Position numbers and translations under genes: made by a program. The notes below the pieces were generated by a model that saw only the letters and a program-made list of their open reading frames with translations, made no database searches and was not told where the DNA came from. Shown here piece after piece: positions 1 through 7,403 of a stretch of 18,915 nt of DNA. The stretch is from an uncultured Campylobacter sp. (GTDB lineage Bacteria > Campylobacterota > Campylobacteria > Campylobacterales > Campylobacteraceae), in contig NZ_CALIJF010000290.1 in assembly GCF_938018035.1 (NCBI RefSeq), positions 1-18,915 on the forward strand. Reading direction: 5' to 3'. Numbering within the stretch: position 1 is the first letter of the stretch; every line of letters starts with the position of its first letter.

Positions 1-1
1 T

Positions 2-100
2 AGCGAAGCGGCGGACAAGATCGTAGCAAATTTTAAAAATGACGCACTCTTTTCGTTTGATAATTTGGGGCGGCTAAGCGAGGTGAAGTTCGCCGTATAG
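2..100 (+). CDS. C-terminal end of an unidentified protein (partial)
   Basis: The first frame is open from the window edge to a TAG at 98-100 and encodes 32 residues, beginning SEAADKIVANFKND and ending EVKFAV. The mix of charged and hydrophobic residues looks like a true protein tail rather than random sequence, and a small hairpin follows the stop directly. The start lies outside the window. I do not recognise the family. The assignment as coding is inferred from composition and position only. Confidence 0.5.
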   Translation, partial: SEAADKIVANFKNDALFSFDNLGRLSEVKFAV

Positions 101-101
101 A

Positions 102-118
102 GCCGCAAATATTGCGGC
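102..118 (+). terminator. Short hairpin just after the first stop codon
   Basis: GCCGCAA at 102-108 and TTGCGGC at 112-118 are perfect reverse complements with a 3-nt loop. The hairpin begins 2 nt after the TAG of the upstream gene. There is no run of T after the stem, so it may be a weak terminator or an mRNA 3'-end stabiliser rather than a classical intrinsic terminator. Confidence 0.35.
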
Positions 119-310
119 ATGCATTCGAGGCTTTGAAATTTACGCCGTGAAATTCTTCTTCGTAAATTTTATATCTTAACATTTTCATCCTTAGAATTTT
201 GCTCGGTAAAATTTAGATCGCAAAATTCCGCCGTGCGAAATCCTCTTAAAATTTTACGTTGCAAAATTCTGTCGCTAAATTTACGCCAAATCTCTAAATT
301 TAAATCAAAA
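119..310. other. Gap between convergent genes, AT-rich
   Basis: About 190 bases between two converging genes. It contains many AAATTT and AAAATT words. Short open frames on both strands here have no protein-like composition and no ribosome binding site. I see no RNA gene. It presumably carries the 3' untranslated ends of both neighbours. Confidence 0.5.
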
Positions 311-1054
311 TCAGTCGCCGTCGATGTCGAAGTCAAGATGCTCTTTGAAGTAGGCGCGCAACCTGCGGCGGTCGTTGTGACCGGGCGTGATCGCAAACCA
401 CAGCACGCGGTCATTTAGATCCTTGCCGCGGATCAGCACGGTGTCGCGCAGCAAGATATCGTGAAAGTCGCCGTTTAGCCGCCACGACGAGAGCGCCTTG
501 GCGAAGAAAAATATCACGACGCCCACGACCATTATCACGAACGCCATCCCCACGCGCTCGCTCATGGCGATACCCACTAGCCATAGCACGATCATCGATC
601 CGATCCCGAATGTAAAGAACTGCTCGTATTTTACGTAGCGGGAGTGGTTAAGCGCCGTGTAGCCGGTGCAGGTGCGCAAAAAGCCTGGAGTGAGCCTAAT
701 GTAGTCGATGTTAAAGAGCAAAATTTCGCTCTTGCGCTCGTTTGAAACGAAGGTAATTGCGTGGTCGTTAAATTTAAACAGCCCGCCGCCGTCGCGTCCT
801 TGATACCAAGCTACGCCGGCGATCAAAAGTCCTAAAATCCCGCCTCCGCCGCGACCGCGTCCGTCGCCTAAAAAAATTTCATCTAAATCAAGGCCGGCCG
901 AAACGCCGTAAAAAAATATAAAGGCCATCATCGCAATGACGAATATTACGATGAAGGAGTTGTCGTTTTTGATGCTAAATCCACCTGCACTCGTGGTTCG
1001 TGCGCCGCGGCTGCGAAGGGCGGCTTTGTAGTCTTTGGTAGTAAAAGTAGGCAT
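311..1054 (-). CDS. Multi-pass inner-membrane protein of unknown function (247 aa)
   Basis: I chose the ATG at 1054 (protein begins MPTFTTKDYK) because AAGGGAG lies 5 nt upstream; a start 27 nt further up has no such site. Hydrophobic segments lie at about residues 33-53, 71-84 (short, after a GRGRGGGG stretch), 146-162 and 168-186. The soluble part at about 90-125 is beta-like and could be half of a bacterial PH-like domain, and the last 55 residues are hydrophilic and rich in Arg and Asp. I do not recognise a named family and the PH-like idea is only a guess. It is a monocistronic gene, convergent with the partial gene at the window start and flanked upstream by a long gene-poor gap. Confidence 0.75.
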   Translation of the reverse strand: MPTFTTKDYKAALRSRGARTTSAGGFSIKNDNSFIVIFVIAMMAFIFFYGVSAGLDLDEIFLGDGRGRGGGGILGLLIAGVAWYQGRDGGGLFKFNDHAITFVSNERKSEILLFNIDYIRLTPGFLRTCTGYTALNHSRYVKYEQFFTFGIGSMIVLWLVGIAMSERVGMAFVIMVVGVVIFFFAKALSSWRLNGDFHDILLRDTVLIRGKDLNDRVLWFAITPGHNDRRRLRAYFKEHLDFDIDGD

Positions 1055-1912
1055 AAAGCTCCCTTTCTTTCGGGCTTGCAAAACAGCTTGCGCACGCTTT
1101 TAAAGCCCGTTTAAAACGGTGGAATTTTATAAAATTTCAGATCAAATTCGGATTAAATTTCAAATTTGAATAGGCTTTAGAATTTAAATGGGTTTCAAAT
1201 TTAAAGGATTTGAAATTTAGCCGACGAACTTAATATCACAATAAAGCACTACAGAAGCTTTGTGGGCGAAGCTACTCCGTTAAGAGCGGCGAACGCTTGG
1301 GAAATACGGCATTTTGAGTCTTACAATACTCTAAAATATAAAGAATTTCGGCACTAAATTTAAATGTGATCGGCGGGTGTATTCTTGCCGGCGCGTGCTA
1401 CGGATTTCGCGGCGAAATTTAAAAACGCGGTTTGCATGATTTAGCGAGTGCGAGTTTTACAGAAGCTCGGCCATATAAGACAGATGGCGAATGCGCGGCA
1501 ATTATCATAAATTTAAAGCGCGGGGCACTGCGCGGTCTCATCGAATATATGGAAAATTTTACGGCAAATTTAAAACGCAGTCTAGCGGAGTTAATATGGC
1601 CGATTAAAATGCGGCTTGCAGCGGTTGGTGCGGCAAATTTGCTCTGTGGTTGCAGTTAAATTTTTCCGCCGCGCGGAGTAAATACCGCGCAGAGGTTAAA
1701 TTTGCCGCGTAGAAGCTAAATTTCGCGTCGCAGTTAAATATCTCTGTCCGCAATAGTCAAATCGCAGCGAGCTCAAACGCCGTAAATTTAGAGCCCGCAG
1801 GCATAAGCGCTTGACTTGCAGCTGAGCCGCGATCTTTTATTATAAGATGCCTATTGTTCGCATTCCCGCGGCTGTTTAAAACAAACCGCGCCGCATTTTA
1901 AATTTTAAAATT
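1055..1912. other. 860-bp gene-poor gap with possible coding remnants
   Basis: No convincing gene is present. A frame on the plus strand from 1214 to a TAA at 1355-1357 reads like protein (it includes RSFVGEATPLRAANAWEIRH) but has no start codon. A nearby 75-codon frame from 1432 has a start but no good ribosome binding site and unlikely composition. The rest is made of AAATTT words in GC-rich spacers. This is unusual in a compact Campylobacter genome and suggests decayed genes. Confidence 0.5.
1124..1131 (-). promoter_or_regulatory. Candidate -10 box for the 247-aa membrane protein gene
   Basis: On the minus strand TATAAAAT reads from 1131 to 1124, about 70 nt before the chosen ATG at 1054. 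Campylobacter sigma70 promoters rely mainly on the -10 element and lack a firm -35, so one box is only modest evidence, especially in AT-rich DNA. Confidence 0.3.
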
Positions 1913-1913
1913 T
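1900..1913. repeat. Intergenic palindrome AAATTTTAAAATTT, at the prs 3' end
   Basis: An exact copy of the 14-base self-complementary word AAATTTTAAAATTT. It overlaps the last base of the prs stop codon and runs into the gap. The same word recurs in other gaps of this window (3460, 3702, 3982, 13251, 13480, 13572, 13620). Here it could act as a weak A/T-only 3'-end hairpin. Confidence 0.55.
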
Positions 1914-2842
1914 TATTTGAATAAGCTATTTACGCTCTCGTCGTGATATACGCGCCTGATGACCTCGCCGAAAAGCGGAGCGACGCTGATTACCTTGATG
2001 CGGTCGCTTTCCTGCTTTAGCGGGATCGTGTCGGTCACGACTAGGCCGTCCAGCGCGCCGCTTTCGATGCGCTCATATGCCGGGCCGCTTAGCACGGCGT
2101 GCGTGCAAAACGCGCTGACGCTCTTCGCGCCCTGTTCCTTAAACGCGCCCGCGGCCTTGACGATAGTGCCCGCGGTATCGATCATATCGTCGATTAGGAT
2201 CACGTCCTTGCCCGCGACGTCGCCGATGATGTTCATCACCTCGCTTTTGTTCGCCTCCTCGCGGCGCTTATCGACGATGACGAGATCGAGCGAGAGCTTT
2301 TTGGCAAAGCTTCTAGCGCGCGCGACGCCGCCCACGTCGGGGCTGGCGATGATAGGATTTTTTAAATTTTTCTCTTTCAGGTAGTCCAAAAATATCAGCG
2401 AGCCGTAGAGGTTATCGACCGGTACGTCGAAAAAGCCCTGTATCTGCCCCGCGTGCAGATCCATCGTGACGACGCGGTCGATCCCCGCCGTCTGCATCAT
2501 ATTTGCCACGAGCTTCGCGCTGATCGGCACGCGCGGGGCTGCCTTGCGGTCTTGGCGAGCGTAGCCGAAGTAGGGCACGACCGCCGTGATCGAGTTCGCG
2601 CTGGAGCGCTTCAGCGCGTCGGTTAGGATCAGAAGCTCCATCAGATTGGAGTTTGCGGGCGCGCATGTGGGTTGGATGACGAAGACGTCCTTGCCGCGCA
2701 CGCTCTCGCCGATCTGGACGCTGATTTCGCCGTCGCTGAAGGTTTTGATCGCGCACTCGCTAAGCGGCAGCGAGAGATATTTGGAGATTTTTTTGGCAAA
2801 TTCGGGATTTGCGGTGCCGGAGAAAATTTTATATCCGCGCAT
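1913..2842 (-). CDS. prs: Ribose-phosphate pyrophosphokinase (PRPP synthetase)
   Basis: Makes 5-phosphoribosyl-1-pyrophosphate from ribose 5-phosphate and ATP in the cytoplasm, feeding purine, pyrimidine, histidine, tryptophan and NAD synthesis. The 309 residues match the usual class I length. Visible motifs are the ATP-binding stretch VVPYFGYARQDRK (88-100), the catalytic-loop region with MDLHAGQIQGFFDVPVDNLYG spread over 127-147, the Lys/Arg-rich flexible loop VDKRREEANKS (190-200), and the PRPP-binding loop VILIDDMIDTAGTI (214-227). The ATG at 2842 is preceded by AAAGG at a normal distance. It stands alone, with no gene overlapping or closely spaced on either side. Identification is firm from the motifs; regulation is not visible beyond a candidate promoter. 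Confidence 0.97.
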   Translation of the reverse strand: MRGYKIFSGTANPEFAKKISKYLSLPLSECAIKTFSDGEISVQIGESVRGKDVFVIQPTCAPANSNLMELLILTDALKRSSANSITAVVPYFGYARQDRKAAPRVPISAKLVANMMQTAGIDRVVTMDLHAGQIQGFFDVPVDNLYGSLIFLDYLKEKNLKNPIIASPDVGGVARARSFAKKLSLDLVIVDKRREEANKSEVMNIIGDVAGKDVILIDDMIDTAGTIVKAAGAFKEQGAKSVSAFCTHAVLSGPAYERIESGALDGLVVTDTIPLKQESDRIKVISVAPLFGEVIRRVYHDESVNSLFK

Positions 2843-2873
2843 TTTGATGACCTTTGGATTGAAATTTGCTCGA

Positions 2874-2879
2874 ATTCTA
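2874..2879 (-). promoter_or_regulatory. Candidate -10 box for prs
   Basis: TAGAAT is read on the minus strand from 2879 to 2874, preceded by TGG/TGT, about 32 nt before the prs ATG. The spacing leaves a short leader, as is common in Campylobacter. It is a sequence match only. Confidence 0.35.
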
Positions 2880-3459
2880 CACCAAAAGCGCTAAATTTTA
2901 GCTAATTCGCCCGCCGCGCTTGCGTAAAATTAATAAGCAAGCATCGCGAACCGCCGCCCGTTTGCGAGATAAATTTTTAAAATTTCAGGGCGGCTCGGTT
3001 CGCCGCGGTCTTACTTGAGCGAAATTTTAGCTGCGGATTACTGCGTTCGCGGGCGATCGGAGCCTGCGTTTTTGCACGAGCAGCCGCGCAGATTGCGGGC
3101 AAAACCGTATCGTAAAGTTTGATGAAAGTCTGAGAGAGCGCATCAGGCGGGAGCACGGTACGGCTAAAGTCGTATCGCGGAGGGAGAGGCGCCGATTAGC
3201 GAGGAATTTTATATTCGCTATGCAAACGCGCAAATTTTATTTTTGAACTGCGGAGAGTGCGTTTAAATTTAAATTTTGAGCTCGCACGAGACAGACGCGC
3301 GGATACCTGCAGCGCACTAAATTTAGACTGCCGCGGCGTATAAATTTTAGATCGCCAGCGCGGTTAAATTTAAAGCCTGCTTTGCTTTGGTGAAAATTTA
3401 GAGCTCGCTTTGACGATCAAATTTAAAGCTTACTTTTTAGAGCTCGATCGTGCGCTGCG

Positions 3460-3473
3460 AAATTTTAAAATTT
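3460..3473. repeat. Intergenic palindrome AAATTTTAAAATTT
   Basis: Exact copy of the 14-base self-complementary word, inside a gene-poor gap. Confidence 0.55.
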
Positions 3474-3701
3474 ATCGCGCGACTTTGGTCTGTCGCGTAA
3501 ATTTAGACACCGCCTTTGCCGTTTAAATTGTAAAAACCGAAAAGCTATGAGTACGAATTGAGAGGCAGGTCGTTACATAGATTCTAGTGCGGATTACGAC
3601 ATAAATCTCGTCAAGGGTCACGGCATGAACCCAAGCATGGATTATTACGACATACGCCTCGGAGCGTATCGAGACATAAATTCTAACAGGCATTGCACCG
3701 C

Positions 3702-3715
3702 AAATTTTAAAATTT
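3702..3715. repeat. Intergenic palindrome AAATTTTAAAATTT
   Basis: Exact copy of the 14-base word, about 65 nt before the lipoprotein remnant. It also lies inside the candidate small open frame that ends at 3783, which argues against the second half of that frame being a selected protein. Confidence 0.5.
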
Positions 3716-3779
3716 CAAACGCAAATTTAAAAACGAATTTAGCAGTTTTAAAAGTAGACTTAAGGACGGATTTTAGATT

Positions 3780-3973
3780 ATGAAATTTTTAAATTTAAAA
3801 GTTGCTGCCGCCGTACTCGCGCTGCTGCTCGCAGGCTGTGACGGATGGAAGCACCATCTAAGCAGCGACGGCACCTCGCTCGCCTCCAAGTTTGACCTCT
3901 CCGAGCGCACGCTAAAGATTGAGGCAACGACAAGCCGCTCATGCTGTTTTTCTATACCAGCAGCCGAATTTAG
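3780..3973 (+). pseudogene. Truncated, frameshifted lipoprotein, probably a former thioredoxin-fold protein
   Basis: The ATG at 3780 opens a clear lipoprotein signal peptide with lipobox LLAGC (the Cys is residue 20). AAGGA lies 13 nt upstream, a little far. Up to about residue 47 (SERTLKIE) the protein looks normal. It then turns into an unlikely Cys/Ser-rich tail and stops at 3999-4001. In the neighbouring frame, immediately after LKIE, the DNA encodes GNDKPLMLFFYTSS and hits a stop at 3971-3973. That string resembles the first beta strand and approach to the CxxC site of TlpA/ResA-like thioredoxin lipoproteins. One missing base near 3922 would explain the shift, and everything after the SS, including any CxxC, is gone. 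The signal peptide is certain; the family is inference. Confidence 0.5.
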
Positions 3974-3981
3974 AAATTCTG

Positions 3982-3995
3982 AAATTTTAAAATTT
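3982..3995. repeat. Intergenic palindrome AAATTTTAAAATTT
   Basis: Exact copy of the 14-base word between the broken lipoprotein gene and the convergent TPM gene. It lies close to the 3' end of both and could form a weak bidirectional hairpin. Confidence 0.5.
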
Positions 3996-4038
3996 AGATA
4001 AAATTCTACGATTTGGAATTTTGATAAAATTTCTGTGG

Positions 4039-4836
4039 CTACCAGCTTCCGCTAGCACCGCCTCCGCCGAAGCTTCCGCCGCCCCCACTGAAGCCGCCTC
4101 CGCTAAAACCGCCACTTCCTTTAAATCCGCCAAAATTCCCAGATGGGCTGCCTCTCATGCGCGATGAGCGCGCGATTTCGCTTATGATGTCTGCGCTCGA
4201 GATTATATCCTCGTCGCTTCTTCTGCGGCGCGTCACGCGGCGGCTTAGTATCGCAAAAAGCAAAACCGCAAAAAGCACCATAAAGATCGCAAAGTCCTTG
4301 TTGCTCGGATCCTGCTGCGCGTTGGCGTTAAGCGGATCAAATTTTATATCGCCGCCTTCGATCGTGCTAATGATCGCTGAAATCCCGCTAATGACGCCAC
4401 TTTCGTAATCTCCCTGCCTAAAATAGGGCAGAATTTTATTGCTGATGATACGCTTGGCGCGCATATCGGTTAGCACGCCCTCTAGCCCGTATCCGACCTC
4501 GATACGCACTTTATGCTCGTGTGGAGCGACAAGCAGCAGTACGCCGTTGTCGCGCCCTTTTTGCCCGATACCAAGAGCGCGCGCCTGCTCTACGCCGATT
4601 TCCTCGATAGAGTAGTCTCCGAGCGATTTTAGGCTTATGAACATGATCTGGTTTGTGGAATTTTTATCGAAAGTCGTTAAAATTTCATTCAGACTCTCTC
4701 TCGCGGCTGGGCGTAAAATGCCAGCCTCATCTATTACAGCGGTGCCGTTTGGATGGGCTAGATACTCGCTAGGTGCGGCGACGCTTATTACAAATAGCGC
4801 CATTATGGCAAAAGCAAATCTCCAAGCCACTCTCAT
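4039..4836 (-). CDS. TPM-domain (YgcG-like) membrane-anchored protein
   Basis: A 265-residue exported protein. Residues 1-21 form a signal peptide or anchor. A TPM domain follows at about 30-160, with the family features VIDEAGIL (34-41), GRDNGVLLLVAPHEHKVRIE (94-113), the hallmark GYGLEG (115-120) and an ILPYFRQGDYESGV segment (135-148). A second membrane segment lies at 182-198, then a basic RRVTRRRR stop-transfer stretch, and finally a Gly/Ser/Phe-rich tail (about 229-265) ending in GSW. This layout is the usual one for YgcG-type TPM proteins, whose domain sits in the periplasm. The biochemical role is not settled; acid phosphatase activity is reported for the plant TPM protein. It is the last gene of the operon, and its ATG overlaps the stop of the preceding TPM gene by 4 nt. 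Confidence 0.88.
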   Translation of the reverse strand: MRVAWRFAFAIMALFVISVAAPSEYLAHPNGTAVIDEAGILRPAARESLNEILTTFDKNSTNQIMFISLKSLGDYSIEEIGVEQARALGIGQKGRDNGVLLLVAPHEHKVRIEVGYGLEGVLTDMRAKRIISNKILPYFRQGDYESGVISGISAIISTIEGGDIKFDPLNANAQQDPSNKDFAIFMVLFAVLLFAILSRRVTRRRRSDEDIISSADIISEIARSSRMRGSPSGNFGGFKGSGGFSGGGFSGGGGSFGGGGASGSW

Positions 4837-5426
4837 TGCAGCTCCACCAAGGTCTCTTTTATCTCGTTATTTTCGCTATCTTTAGGCACTCGCATGGCTA
4901 GCTCGCACAGCGCGTCCATCGCCTTTAAAACAGCAGGCTCAAGACCTTGCGTGCTGGGGTTAAATTCCGTCGTGATACGTTCAAACTCACCCTTAGAGAT
5001 AAACTCCGCCGCTTGCGCGCCGCAGATGATATGAGCGCAGCGCTCGCGGACGCAGACGCAAAACATTATCGCTTCTTTTACGCTGCCGTAGCGCTCGTAA
5101 AATTTTTGCATCGCAAACTCGCCCGAGAGCCGAAGTCTGCGAGATTTAGGTGTGATTAGAGTTAAAAGCGCGGGACATTTAGCTAGCAGAGCTTTAATCG
5201 CTATGAAGCTGAGCGCTACGATCTGCAGTAGCTCAGCTTTGCTTATTTGCGGCACGAAGCACAGAACGATGCCGATCGCAAACGCCGTCACTGCCGCCGC
5301 GCTGTAGCTATATTCGCAGTCCTCTCTTGCTTCACGCGCGACTACGCAGACGATCTGCGCACCGCTTGTAGCTTCGGCTTTCGTGATTAGCTCGTGGATT
5401 TTTTGCTTGCACTGCTCGCTTAGCAT
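4833..5426 (-). CDS. Second TPM-type membrane protein (divergent)
   Basis: A 197-residue protein with no signal peptide. It has a short N-terminal part, two membrane segments at about 43-60 and 66-84, then a C-terminal region. That region contains AMQKFYERYGSVKEAIMFCVCVRERCAHIICG (105-136), recognisably like the TPM core in which a strand ending in an ER pair precedes a short beta turn. It lacks the GYGLEG element of its neighbour and is rich in Cys (ten residues), which is unusual. A weak AAAGG lies upstream of the ATG at 5426. It sits 15 nt after lemA and overlaps the next TPM gene by ATGA. LemA followed by two TPM genes is a recurring bacterial arrangement, which supports the assignment. 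The family call is moderate because the sequence is divergent. Confidence 0.75.
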   Translation of the reverse strand: MLSEQCKQKIHELITKAEATSGAQIVCVVAREAREDCEYSYSAAAVTAFAIGIVLCFVPQISKAELLQIVALSFIAIKALLAKCPALLTLITPKSRRLRLSGEFAMQKFYERYGSVKEAIMFCVCVRERCAHIICGAQAAEFISKGEFERITTEFNPSTQGLEPAVLKAMDALCELAMRVPKDSENNEIKETLVELQ

Positions 5427-5441
5427 TTGCCGCCTTTAGCG

Positions 5442-6155
5442 TTATTTAAACGAGACGCTAGGGGCTTTTTGGCTTGAGCTATCAGCGCTAAAGCTAGGTT
5501 TGGCGCCGCCTAGTCCTACTATGCGCGCGATGATGTTTGTAGGAAAGGTCCTAATTAGCTTGTTGTATTCCTGCACCGAGGCGATGTAGTCCTTGCGCGC
5601 TACGGCGATGCGATTTTCCGTGCCTTCGAGCTGATTTTGCAGGTCGGCGAAATTCTGATTTGCCTTAAGATCCGGATAACGCTCGACTACCAGCATCAAG
5701 CGTGATAGGGCTGAGCTAAGCTCACCTTGGGCGCCGTTAAATTTCGCAAACGCTTCCGGATCTTGCGCTAAACTTTCTGCATTGATATTGACAGCGGTTG
5801 CCTTAGCGCGGGCATTTATGACGCCTTCTAAGGTATCTTTTTCATGGCTTGCGTAGCCCTTGACGGTTTCTACGAAATTTGGAATCAAATCGGCGCGGCG
5901 CTGATATTGGTTTTGTACCTGGCTCCACGCGGCCTTAACTTCTTCATCTTTGCTTACGAGTTTATTGTAAACCGGCACTGCAAATATCGCAAACGCAATC
6001 GCCGCAATCACTAAGACGATTAGAGCTTTGATTAAGATATGAAGCCCTCCTTTTTGGCGCGGATACTCTCCTCCGCCAAAGCTCTCGCCTCGCGCGGATA
6101 AGCCTTTATCGTCGTAACCTATACGCTCGTTATTTTCTCCTTGCAGCTCTTTCAT
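5442..6155 (-). CDS. lemA: LemA family protein
   Basis: A 237-residue protein with one membrane segment at about 39-62, followed by a helical domain. The family signature is clear: VYNKLVSKDEEVKAAWSQVQ (62-81) leading into QRRADLIPNFVETVKGYASH (85-104), then an ERYPDLKANQNFADLQ-type stretch (158-173), an EGTENRIAVARKDY segment (177-190) and a YNKLIRTFPTNIIA tail (197-210). LemA proteins are three- or four-helix bundles outside the inner membrane; their molecular function is unknown. This protein carries a hydrophilic Gly-rich N-terminal extension of about 38 residues before the membrane segment, longer than usual. The start at 6155 is supported by AAGGAG six nt upstream, lying within the end of alr, whose TGA overlaps the ATG. 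Confidence 0.93.
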   Translation of the reverse strand: MKELQGENNERIGYDDKGLSARGESFGGGEYPRQKGGLHILIKALIVLVIAAIAFAIFAVPVYNKLVSKDEEVKAAWSQVQNQYQRRADLIPNFVETVKGYASHEKDTLEGVINARAKATAVNINAESLAQDPEAFAKFNGAQGELSSALSRLMLVVERYPDLKANQNFADLQNQLEGTENRIAVARKDYIASVQEYNKLIRTFPTNIIARIVGLGGAKPSFSADSSSQKAPSVSFK

Positions 6156-7165
6156 TGAAATCTCCTTGGGATGTTGGAATTTAATTTGACTAAAATTTCA
6201 TATTCGATCGTACCGAAGCGCTTTGCCCAGGCCCGCGCATCGTCCAGCACGCAAACTCGCTCTCCGCCGAATTCTGCGCAGAAGCTATCCATCGACATTT
6301 TTCCGAGCATTTTTTGCCCGCTTGCAAGCGCTAACTCGCCCTCGCCGTCGTAGCGAAATAGCCCATCTGCGTAGCCCAGATCGTATGTGCCGATCCTCAT
6401 ATCGCGTGGCGCTTCAAATTTCGCGCCGTAGCCCACGCGCTCGCCTTTTTTCAGCACGCGCGAGCTGATTAGATCGGCATAGAGCTTTAGCACGGGGTGT
6501 AAATTTAGGCTCTCGTCAAATTGCGGATATCCAAATTGCGCCATACCCACGCGCACGTATTCGTCCTCAAAGCCCGCTCTGCGCTCGATAGCTGCGGAGT
6601 TGCTCGAATGAAATTTTAAATTTCCAAAGCCCGCGGCGGCGGCTTTGTGCCCCGCAAGCCACTTAAATTCTATAAAATTTTGCCTTTGTGCGAAAAAATC
6701 TCCACTTAGCTCGTCGCTTGCGCGAAAGTGCGTGAAAAAGCCGTGAAGCTTAAATCCGCCCTGCTTGCATAGCCTAAGCGCCTCATCTAACTCGCTCGCA
6801 CCGATGCCGTTTCTATGCATTGCGGTATCTGCAGCGATATAAATTTTAAGCCCTCGTTTAAGACGCGAGAAGTAGCTCAGATCATTTACCGCGTAGTAAA
6901 ACCGCTCATCCTCGTCCCCGCGCGGAATGTGCGAGAGCACTAAAATTTCATCAAATAAATCCGCAATCTGCGCAGCTTCCGCAGCACTTCGCGTTACGGC
7001 GCGTACGAAGCCTAGCTTTGCCGCTTCCTCGCAGCAAAGCCTGCAGCCATGGCCGTATGAATTATCCTTGGCTACTAAAAATACTCGCTCCGCTTCACCT
7101 ACTTTGGCGGCAATTTGCGCTAGATTGTGCGCATAAGCGGCGCGATCTAAGATGATCTCAGACAT
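6152..7165 (-). CDS. alr: Alanine racemase
   Basis: PLP-dependent interconversion of L- and D-alanine in the cytoplasm, supplying D-Ala for peptidoglycan. The PLP lysine is Lys33 in VAKDNSYGHG (31-40), a variant of the common KANAYGHG. Tyr246 in ERVGYGAKF (242-250) is the expected second catalytic base. GYADGLFR (264-271) and KMSMDSF (289-295) match the conserved C-terminal barrel/beta-domain motifs, and DTAMHRNG (113-120) matches the DTGMHRLG element. At 337 residues it is somewhat short for the family. There is no obvious ribosome binding site before the ATG at 7165, which overlaps the preceding gene by 8 nt, so translation is probably coupled to it. It overlaps lemA by ATGA. Confidence 0.95.
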   Translation of the reverse strand: MSEIILDRAAYAHNLAQIAAKVGEAERVFLVAKDNSYGHGCRLCCEEAAKLGFVRAVTRSAAEAAQIADLFDEILVLSHIPRGDEDERFYYAVNDLSYFSRLKRGLKIYIAADTAMHRNGIGASELDEALRLCKQGGFKLHGFFTHFRASDELSGDFFAQRQNFIEFKWLAGHKAAAAGFGNLKFHSSNSAAIERRAGFEDEYVRVGMAQFGYPQFDESLNLHPVLKLYADLISSRVLKKGERVGYGAKFEAPRDMRIGTYDLGYADGLFRYDGEGELALASGQKMLGKMSMDSFCAEFGGERVCVLDDARAWAKRFGTIEYEILVKLNSNIPRRFQ

Positions 7166-7403
7166 CGAAATTTAGTCCGTAAGTGCGGTATAAATATGGC
7201 AGCAGCTTGCGCGTGGCGTAGTCGTATCCGTAGAATTTCGCATAAATTTCTTTCAAGTTAGCCGCGCCTGCGCGCTCGAAATCAAACACGTCGGTACCCG
7301 CGATTTTTGGCACGCGCTCATCTAAGAATTTAAAAAATTCCGCTCTCGCAGCCAAAAGCTCTTTTATATTTTTCTCAACCTCTTGCTTTTCAGATTCGTT
7401 CAT
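7158..7403 (-). CDS. Small conserved-looking protein of unknown function (81 aa)
   Basis: Encodes 81 residues, beginning MNESEKQEVEKNIKELLAAR and ending in a Tyr-rich segment (YGYDYATRKLLPYLYRTYGL). It is soluble, with a charged helical N-terminal half and no Cys, signal peptide or membrane segment. AAAGGA lies 6 nt before the ATG. It overlaps the mutase gene upstream by ATGA and alr downstream by 8 nt, and this tight packing is the strongest evidence that it is real. I do not recognise the family, and a role linked to its two enzyme neighbours would be a guess. Confidence 0.8.
   Translation of the reverse strand: MNESEKQEVEKNIKELLAARAEFFKFLDERVPKIAGTDVFDFERAGAANLKEIYAKFYGYDYATRKLLPYLYRTYGLNFDV

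Larger units (their letters stand above)
2880..3779. other. 900-bp gene-poor gap with palindromes and a possible small ORF
   Basis: No confident gene. Contents are GC-rich scraps separated by AAATTT words, exact AAATTTTAAAATTT palindromes at 3460-3473 and 3702-3715, and an open plus frame from 3562 to a TGA at 3781-3783. Within that frame an ATG at 3625 has AAGGG 7 nt upstream and would encode 52 residues starting MNPSMDYYDIRLGAY. Its TGA overlaps the ATG of the lipoprotein remnant at 3780. The first half reads like real protein, while the second half is simply translated AAATTT-type sequence. It could be a small gene or a remnant. Confidence 0.45.

Noticed and set aside
1432..1659. 75-codon plus-strand ORF in the first large gap
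   Set aside because: No convincing ribosome binding site, composition shaped by AAATTT words, ends in an implausible LLCGCS tail, and no recognisable motif.
3027..3233. 68-codon minus-strand ORF upstream of the lipoprotein remnant
   Set aside because: Arg/Ser/Leu-rich low-information composition typical of a chance frame in GC-rich DNA, with no ribosome binding site.
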